From UBA5336 sp039815055 (lineage in GTDB: Bacteria > Pseudomonadota > Alphaproteobacteria > Caulobacterales > Hyphomonadaceae): DNA of 64,000 bases. The stretch spans positions 62,001 to 126,000 of the forward strand of contig JBCCAA010000001.1 of NCBI GenBank assembly GCA_039815055.1, written 5' to 3'. Positions 58,820 to 64,000 of the stretch are shown piece by piece. Numbering within the stretch: the first letter of the stretch is position 1; every line of letters starts with the position of its first letter. The notes under the pieces were generated by a model. The model was not told the origin of the DNA and did no database searches. It was given only the letters and a program-made list of their open reading frames with translations. The position numbers and the translations under genes are program-made.

Positions 58820-59035
58820 TCATGGGTAGTATACCCATGGCAGAACGGCGCGGACGTTCGAATGCGCTTCGAGGGGCGCGCCAGGATTTAACGTGTGGGT
58901 ATCTGTGTACCGCTGGCCGAGCGATCTCGACAGGCTGCTGCAAAAGAACACAAAGGGGTAGATCAGCAGTGCATAAAACAGGCCCGCCAAACGGCTGACC
59001 GGGTGCTTCTGATTTGCTCTAATTGCGTTCATCAT
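58820..59035 (-). CDS. pufQ: PufQ-like small membrane protein
   Basis: 71 residues from the ATG at 59035, which has GGGGAG seven bases upstream. One membrane helix (Leu-Phe-Tyr-Ala-Leu-Leu-Ile-Tyr-Pro-Phe-Val-Phe-Phe) then a basic/polar segment and a hydrophobic C-terminus Leu-Pro-Trp-Val-Tyr-Tyr-Pro. Length and location between bchZ and pufB match PufQ, which aids bacteriochlorophyll supply to the complexes. The sequence is quite diverged, so the name rests on position. The 211 bases to pufB hold no further gene. Confidence 0.62.
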   Translation of the reverse strand: MMNAIRANQKHPVSRLAGLFYALLIYPFVFFCSSLSRSLGQRYTDTHTLNPGAPLEAHSNVRAVLPWVYYP

Positions 59036-59054
59036 TTGGTGCTCCCCGTTTTCA

Positions 59055-60512
59055 TCATGCCGATTGCAGCGCGCCGATACGCTGTTTTGCGGTGTGGACA
59101 TGTTCCGGTGTCACGACTGTATTTCCTGACGCCCGTGCATATTCTTCGCTGGTATCGCGCAGGCGCTTGGCGGCCGAGATACGGGCGAGGACGGGATAGG
59201 TGTCCACGCAGGCATCCAGCGCGAGGCTGGCCTGCGCATCCCAGCTGACGGCATGTTCAATCTTTGAATGGGTGGCGTCTGCCGCGTCCATATCTCCGGC
59301 CAGCGGCAGGATATGGAACAAAGCGTCGAACAGTGCGTTACAGACTTCCTGGACGAGATACGTTGCCCCCGAATACCCCATAAATGGTGTGCCGGTATGG
59401 CGCCGGATGATCGCGCCGGGGAATGAGGCCGGGATGTATTGCGTGCGCGCCCCAGCTTCCTGGATGTACATCCGCTCATTAAAGCTGCCGAACAGCACAA
59501 ATGGTGATTGGGTTCGAATGGCCTCGAGCACCGCGTCATTGTCCGGTTTCTCGCCCGCCTTGCGTTCAAATGTGAACGCACAGGGCAAACCAAGATCGCT
59601 TTCGAGGAAGTTGCGAAGGCCTCGGGCATAGGTCTCGTTGGCCACGACGGCGAAATTGGCCGTTCCGAAAAAGTCCTGGGTGACAGACCGCCAAATGTCC
59701 CAGAGCGGCTTGATCGTGGAGTGTTTCTCCGCCTCGATGAAGGGTTCCGGATCCAGACCTGTCAGTTTGCCGAGTTGGCGCAGGAATTTCGTCGTTGAAT
59801 GCAGGCCGATCGGTGCTTGCAAATATGGCCGATCCATCGCTTCGCACAGGCGCCGGCCAAACTCGCGGTACATGCAGATGTTCACTTCGCCGTCGGCCAG
59901 TCGCCGGGTGTCTTCGATGTGGCTTCCCAGAGGGAAGACGAGATTGATCTCTGCGCCAATCCCTTCGACGAGGCGCCGGATTTCGGCCAGGTCTGACGGC
60001 ATGTTGAACATGCCATAACTCGGTCCGATGATGTTCACGCGGGGCTTTTCGCCCTCTGCCTTCTTTCGACCAACCGGGTTGCGGCCCTTTGTTTGAGCGT
60101 ATTCTGTCCAGAGCCAGAGCAGGGCGCGGTCCGCGCTTTGCCACTGATCTTCGTCGATTGTGCGCGGTAGGAAGCGTTTGACGTTGGCGCCTTCAGGGGT
60201 GACGCCGCCGCCGATCATTTCGGCGATGGATCCAGTGACCACCACTGCGGGCAGGGCCGGGTCCAGGGCTGCGCGGGCCCGTTTCATGGCTTCTTCAGTG
60301 CCCAACTGGCCAAGTTCTTCTTCGCCGAGGCCCGTCACCGTGATCGGCAACTCATGGGGGGGCAGCGCATCAGTATAGTTCAGCACGGATGTGACGGGCA
60401 GGTTCTCGCATCCAACAGGGCCGTCGATGACCACTTGCAGGCCTTTTACGGCACTGAACACATAAACGGCGCCCCAGTATCCACCAGCGCGGTCATGATC
60501 CTGGATCAACAT
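59055..60512 (-). CDS. bchZ: chlorophyllide a reductase subunit Z
   Basis: 485 residues. Gln-Asp-His-Asp-Arg-Ala-Gly-Gly-Tyr-Trp-Gly-Ala, Val-Ile-Asp-Gly-Pro-Val-Gly-Cys-Glu-Asn-Leu-Pro-Val-Thr and Asn-Ile-Ile-Gly-Pro-Ser-Tyr-Gly-Met-Phe-Asn identify the NifK-like catalytic subunit. With BchX and BchY it reduces the B ring of chlorophyllide. It overlaps bchY by seven bases. Confidence 0.95.
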   Translation of the reverse strand: MLIQDHDRAGGYWGAVYVFSAVKGLQVVIDGPVGCENLPVTSVLNYTDALPPHELPITVTGLGEEELGQLGTEEAMKRARAALDPALPAVVVTGSIAEMIGGGVTPEGANVKRFLPRTIDEDQWQSADRALLWLWTEYAQTKGRNPVGRKKAEGEKPRVNIIGPSYGMFNMPSDLAEIRRLVEGIGAEINLVFPLGSHIEDTRRLADGEVNICMYREFGRRLCEAMDRPYLQAPIGLHSTTKFLRQLGKLTGLDPEPFIEAEKHSTIKPLWDIWRSVTQDFFGTANFAVVANETYARGLRNFLESDLGLPCAFTFERKAGEKPDNDAVLEAIRTQSPFVLFGSFNERMYIQEAGARTQYIPASFPGAIIRRHTGTPFMGYSGATYLVQEVCNALFDALFHILPLAGDMDAADATHSKIEHAVSWDAQASLALDACVDTYPVLARISAAKRLRDTSEEYARASGNTVVTPEHVHTAKQRIGALQSA

Positions 60513-62083
60513 CCGACCGGCTCCTTCATGTCTGAAGCGCGCTTTGCGGCGAGTGCCAGTTTGCGTTCCTGTTTGGCTCGAAAGCCTTCATTGATCCGAG
60601 GCGCGCCTTCCCAGACGCCCGCCGTGTCACCTTCGCCAACGCCCTCAAAGAAGGTTCGCATGGTTTCAAAGCGGTCGCGGCCAGCAATTGCGGTGTTGAC
60701 GACCTGAGCGAGCGCGCCAGCGCCAGCGGGGCCCATGATCGGACGCGCTGAAATCAGATTGGTGAAGTAAAGCGCCGGCGTGGCGTTTTCCTTGGCCTTC
60801 TGGACCACCGGTGTCGTGCCAATTGCGAGATCGGGCTCAAACGCGTCGAGCGCGGCAAGATCTGTCTCAAGCGATGCCCTGAACCGGATCTCGACGCCGC
60901 GAGCTTCCAGCCATTCACGGTCGGGATCGGACCATTTCGTGCGGGGGCAAGCCGTGCCGACATAGCGTACATCCGCGCCACTTTCACACAGAAGCCGCGC
61001 GACCAGAAGCTCCGAGCCTTCATAGCCCGACAAGGTAATCCGGCCTTTGATGGGCATGGCCGCAAGTGCGCCCTTGATGGCGCCAAGGGCTGTATTCTGT
61101 GCGGTGTCTATCTTGGCGCGAGAGATGCCACAGGCCTGACCGATCTGCTCCAACCAGGCAACGGTACCTTCAGCACCCACGGGCGCTGATCCAACAACAG
61201 GGCGTCCAGCGGTTTCAAATTCTCTGATTGAGGCCGTGTAATAAGGATGGATCGCGGCAACGGCGGCGCAATCGAGTGCGGTATAAAGTTCGCGCCACTC
61301 GCGCGTTGGAACGACGGCCCCGGCGGCCAGGTCCATGGGTTTCAACAAATGCCCTATGCTGATCGGATCAACCGGGAACATTTCGCCGATGAGGGTGATC
61401 TTGGGCAAGTCTGCCTGATCTGTTTTCGCACGCTGAACCGCGCCTTGTTCAGCTTCCTTGCGGGCGTAGCTCAGCATCGCTCCAGCCAGGATATCCTTGG
61501 CTTCTGCATGGGTGGGAACGCCAAAGCCCGGCACATCAATGCCGATGATTCGAACCCCATTGATGTTGTCGGGCAGCAGTTGCAGAGGCACGCCTGACGC
61601 ACTGGGAACGCACAGATTGGTAACAACGATTGCGTCGTAGCGATCAGGGTCCGCAGTTTCTTCAACGGCCGCCTTGATGTCTTCAAACAGTTTGCCGGTG
61701 ACCAGCGTTTCTGAGTTGAAGGGCACGTATCCGACGTTTCGTTTCGCGCCGTAGAAATGTGATGTGAAGGTCAGGCCGTAAACGCAACACGCCGAGCCTG
61801 AAAGGATGGTCGCCGTGCGTTTCATGCGCAAGCCGACCCGCAGGGAGCCAAAGGCCGGGCACATGCTTTGGGGCTGGTCGTGGGGACCGGTAGGGTAGTC
61901 CTTGGCGTATTGTTCCAGCAACGTTTTCTTGCCGGCCTTTTTGGCCGCAGCCTGCAACGTTTCCTTGCCGCCATGGCAACCGTCCTGGGCGGTGGCGTCG
62001 CCACTGCGCATATCATCGACAGCCGACGTCATTGCGACCTCGTCTTTCGCGTTATTCTGCACATTGTCGCCCCGGTCGCCCAT
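60506..62083 (-). CDS. bchY: chlorophyllide a reductase subunit Y
   Basis: 525 residues; the first ~60 form a polar leader ahead of Met-Cys-Pro-Ala-Phe-Gly-Ser-Leu-Arg-Val-Gly. NifD-like: Ser-Gly-Ser-Ala-Cys-Cys-Val-Tyr-Gly-Leu-Thr-Phe and Ile-Gly-Glu-Met-Phe-Pro-Val-Asp-Pro hold Fe-S cluster and substrate regions. Partner of BchZ. Confidence 0.95.
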   Translation of the reverse strand: MGDRGDNVQNNAKDEVAMTSAVDDMRSGDATAQDGCHGGKETLQAAAKKAGKKTLLEQYAKDYPTGPHDQPQSMCPAFGSLRVGLRMKRTATILSGSACCVYGLTFTSHFYGAKRNVGYVPFNSETLVTGKLFEDIKAAVEETADPDRYDAIVVTNLCVPSASGVPLQLLPDNINGVRIIGIDVPGFGVPTHAEAKDILAGAMLSYARKEAEQGAVQRAKTDQADLPKITLIGEMFPVDPISIGHLLKPMDLAAGAVVPTREWRELYTALDCAAVAAIHPYYTASIREFETAGRPVVGSAPVGAEGTVAWLEQIGQACGISRAKIDTAQNTALGAIKGALAAMPIKGRITLSGYEGSELLVARLLCESGADVRYVGTACPRTKWSDPDREWLEARGVEIRFRASLETDLAALDAFEPDLAIGTTPVVQKAKENATPALYFTNLISARPIMGPAGAGALAQVVNTAIAGRDRFETMRTFFEGVGEGDTAGVWEGAPRINEGFRAKQERKLALAAKRASDMKEPVGC

Positions 62084-62089
62084 TTGTCC

Positions 62090-63100
62090 TCAGATCTCCT
62101 CGTAAACCACTTCAAGCGATGGTTTTTCAGTCACATTGGCACCGCGCATGTCGGCGACGGTCGCCGGAATGAGCGTGAAATCCGCTCCGGTTTCTTCTGC
62201 CGAGAAAAGATCCAGCAGGCCGTCATGGCTCAGCGGTGTCGGGTGGATCGGTGGCGCACTGGCGACATTTTCCGCCAGGCTTTCGAAAATCGGCGCCCAG
62301 GGAGAGCCGGGTTTGCCCACAATCTGATAGTTTGCAGACTTCCTGCGAATGTCTTCGTCTGCGGGGATGGCCGAGAGGACGGGAATACCTGCCGCGTCCG
62401 AAAAGGCTTGTGCCTCGCCGGTGCCGTCATCCTTGTTGATGACCATGCCAGCGACACCGACATTGCCCCCAAGCCGCCGGAAATACTCGACCGCAGAGCA
62501 CACATTGTTGGCCACATAAAGCGATTGCAGGTCGTTGGATGCGACGACGATCACTTTCTGGCACATGTCACGAGCAATCGGCAGCCCAAAGCCGCCGCAG
62601 ACCACATCGCCCAGAAAGTCGAGCAGGACATAATCGAAATCCCACTCGTGGAAGCCAAGCTTCTCAAGCAATTCAAATCCGTGGATGATTCCGCGTCCGC
62701 CGCAGCCGCGCCCCACTTCCGGTCCGCCGAGTTCCATGGCGTAGACGCCGTCACGCTTGAAGCAGACGTCGCCAATCGCGACCTCCTCGCCAGACTCTTT
62801 TTTCTTCGAGGACGTTTCGATGATGGTCGGACAAGCCCGACCGCCAAACAGCAAAGAGGTGGTGTCACTCTTGGGATCACAGCCGATCAGCAGGACTTTC
62901 TTGCCCTGCTGGGCCATCATGTAGCTTAGATTGGCGAGCGTGAAGGATTTACCGATCCCGCCTTTGCCATAAATCGCGATGATCTGCGTTTCCTTGGACG
63001 GCGCGTCGTCGGGCTCTGCGCCCCCCCTGTCTCCCGGCCCGCCGAAGGGTTCGCCAGACCCCGATCCACCAGGCGAACGGCTATCAAGCAGCGTTGTCAT
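62090..63100 (-). CDS. bchX: chlorophyllide a reductase iron protein
   Basis: 336 residues. P-loop Gly45-Lys-Gly-Gly-Ile-Gly-Lys-Ser52, Gly-Cys-Asp-Pro-Lys-Ser-Asp-Thr and the two cluster cysteines (Gly-Gly-Pro...Gly-Arg-Gly-Cys-Gly-Gly-Arg and Val-Val-Cys-Gly-Gly-Phe) are NifH-like. It delivers electrons with ATP hydrolysis to BchYZ. A ~37-residue Gly/Asp-rich N-terminal leader precedes the fold. It overlaps bchC by 17 bases. Confidence 0.95.
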   Translation of the reverse strand: MTTLLDSRSPGGSGSGEPFGGPGDRGGAEPDDAPSKETQIIAIYGKGGIGKSFTLANLSYMMAQQGKKVLLIGCDPKSDTTSLLFGGRACPTIIETSSKKKESGEEVAIGDVCFKRDGVYAMELGGPEVGRGCGGRGIIHGFELLEKLGFHEWDFDYVLLDFLGDVVCGGFGLPIARDMCQKVIVVASNDLQSLYVANNVCSAVEYFRRLGGNVGVAGMVINKDDGTGEAQAFSDAAGIPVLSAIPADEDIRRKSANYQIVGKPGSPWAPIFESLAENVASAPPIHPTPLSHDGLLDLFSAEETGADFTLIPATVADMRGANVTEKPSLEVVYEEI

Positions 63101-64000
63101 GACACGCTCTCCAATCCAGAACCATTTTCAGGCATTCAGCGTCGCTAAATGCGGTTTCATAGGCGCGCCCAGCGTCGCCATGCTGTTCGATGTGGGTGAC
63201 CAGGCCATCCAGTGAAAACAGGCCCTTGCGCCGCAATATCATCACCGCGTCGATGTCGGGCCGGTCCCATTCCGCAGCCACTTTGAGCGTGACTTCGCGC
63301 ATGAATGCGGCAGGGAAATCGAATGAAACGCGGTCTGCGTAGAAGCCCGCCAGCACGATTTCGGCGCCCTTGGACGCGCGCGCGATCGCGGTGTCCAGTA
63401 CGGCTGCATCGCCGCTGACATCGCAAATGCGGTCATAGGTACGTGTGGTATCATCGTCCGGGTGCAGGACGGTGTATCCATCGGCCTGGTGCCGCGCCGG
63501 ATTGATTTCCCAGACTATGGGCGCTGGCCCGCCAAGCGCCAGGGTTAGCCGCGCCACCAATTGGCCCAGAACGCCGTGGCCGATGATCAATTGCGGAAAA
63601 CCCGAACGCGCGATGGCATGGTGGGCAGTTGCGGCCAGAGCCAGCAGCACATCGCTGCCCTGCCCCGGCCCATCGAGGCGTACTGCCCGGCGTTCCGGGA
63701 TGACAACTCGTGAGGCAGAGGCGCCAAAAAGGCCGGCGGCATGCTCATAGCAATTGGCGCCTGGAACAAATACGTGCGCGCCAACCCAATCGGTTGGACC
63801 TTCGGCATGAACCACGCGGCCTACGGCTTCATATCCAGGCACAAGTGGATAGGACAAACCTGGAAAGGGCGGCATGTCACCTGACCACAGAAGTCGTTCA
63901 GTGCCCGTGCTCACGCCACTCCAGTCCACATCAATGACAAGGTCACCATCCTGGAGCGGCTTCAGCGCCAGTCGGTCTACCGCAACTTGCCCATTGCCCG
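63084..64000 (-). CDS. bchC: bacteriochlorophyllide a dehydrogenase (5' end outside window)
   Basis: About 305 residues are present; the frame is open to the right edge. Trp-Ser-Gly-Val-Ser-Thr-Gly-Thr-Glu-Arg-Leu-Leu-Trp-Ser-Gly and Pro-Leu-Val-Pro-Gly-Tyr-Glu-Ala-Val-Gly-Arg are BchC signatures of the medium-chain dehydrogenase fold. An in-frame GTG at 63929 is internal, since the preceding codons (Asn-Gly-Gln-Val-Ala-Val-Asp-Arg-Leu) are also BchC-like. It oxidises the 3-hydroxyethyl group. First gene of the bchCXYZ-puf operon. Confidence 0.95.
   Translation of the reverse strand, partial: GNGQVAVDRLALKPLQDGDLVIDVDWSGVSTGTERLLWSGDMPPFPGLSYPLVPGYEAVGRVVHAEGPTDWVGAHVFVPGANCYEHAAGLFGASASRVVIPERRAVRLDGPGQGSDVLLALAATAHHAIARSGFPQLIIGHGVLGQLVARLTLALGGPAPIVWEINPARHQADGYTVLHPDDDTTRTYDRICDVSGDAAVLDTAIARASKGAEIVLAGFYADRVSFDFPAAFMREVTLKVAAEWDRPDIDAVMILRRKGLFSLDGLVTHIEQHGDAGRAYETAFSDAECLKMVLDWRACHDNAA

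Noticed and set aside
58486..58998. 170-codon rightward frame across pufB and the pufQ-pufB gap
   Set aside because: It runs antisense to pufB and pufQ, which have clear family features and ribosome sites.

Overview
The window looks like a chromosomal segment of an aerobic, probably marine, anoxygenic phototrophic alphaproteobacterium. The evidence is a type II reaction-centre photosynthesis gene cluster (pufQBALM, puhABCE, bchXYZ, bchC, bchF, bchG, bchP, ppsR, ppaA), a FYDLN-type acidic protein, an S1/IHF-beta pair, several TonB-dependent receptors and a nickel superoxide dismutase. The receptor-rich layout would fit a Caulobacterales/Maricaulales-like lineage, but that placement is inference; no rRNA is present.

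Layout. (1) Bases 1-4.7 kb: the end of a TonB-dependent receptor, then a leftward operon of seven genes with nickel superoxide dismutase (sodN), its processing protease (sodX), three unrecognised small proteins, a TPR-like protein and a methyltransferase. (2) 4.8-20.2 kb: an iron/heme acquisition island with two TonB-dependent receptors, a PepSY-type ferric reductase operon, an ExbB-ExbD-ExbD-TonB energiser, an IsdG-like monooxygenase, a HutX-type heme carrier, a hmuTUV-type ABC importer and two Fur-family regulators. Eight 15-bp 7-1-7 palindromes resembling Fur boxes lie before these units and before the NiSOD operon. (3) 20.2-41.3 kb: mostly housekeeping genes (tRNA-Ala, aroA, cmk, rpsA, ihfB, mscL, coaBC, mutM, ubiE, ubiB, gloB, glnK, gluQ, msrA, tRNA-Ser). 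It includes an in-frame fusion of a ribbon-helix-helix domain to a P-II signalling protein, preceded by three inverted repeats. (4) 41.6-64 kb: a third complete TonB-dependent receptor, then the photosynthesis cluster in three blocks: leftward bchF-lhaA-puhA-puhB-puhC-puhE; rightward ppaA-ppsR-bchG-(pucC-like)-bchP-tspO-small membrane gene; leftward bchC-bchX-bchY-bchZ-pufQ-pufB-pufA-pufL-pufM. bchC runs off the right edge.

How the genes work together. The iron island imports ferric chelates and heme, frees the iron, and appears to be under Fur-type control that also covers NiSOD, which would spare iron. The photosynthesis cluster supplies the reaction centre, LH1, assembly factors, the late bacteriochlorophyll a enzymes and the redox/light regulators. 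PpsR-type palindromes lie before bchF/ppaA and before bchG. The genes usually found between bchF and lhaA (bchN, B, H, L, M) and acsF near puhC/puhE are not here, so the pathway must be completed elsewhere.

Limits: all family assignments are from reading translated sequence by eye; regulatory sites and hairpins were found by eye and not scored.
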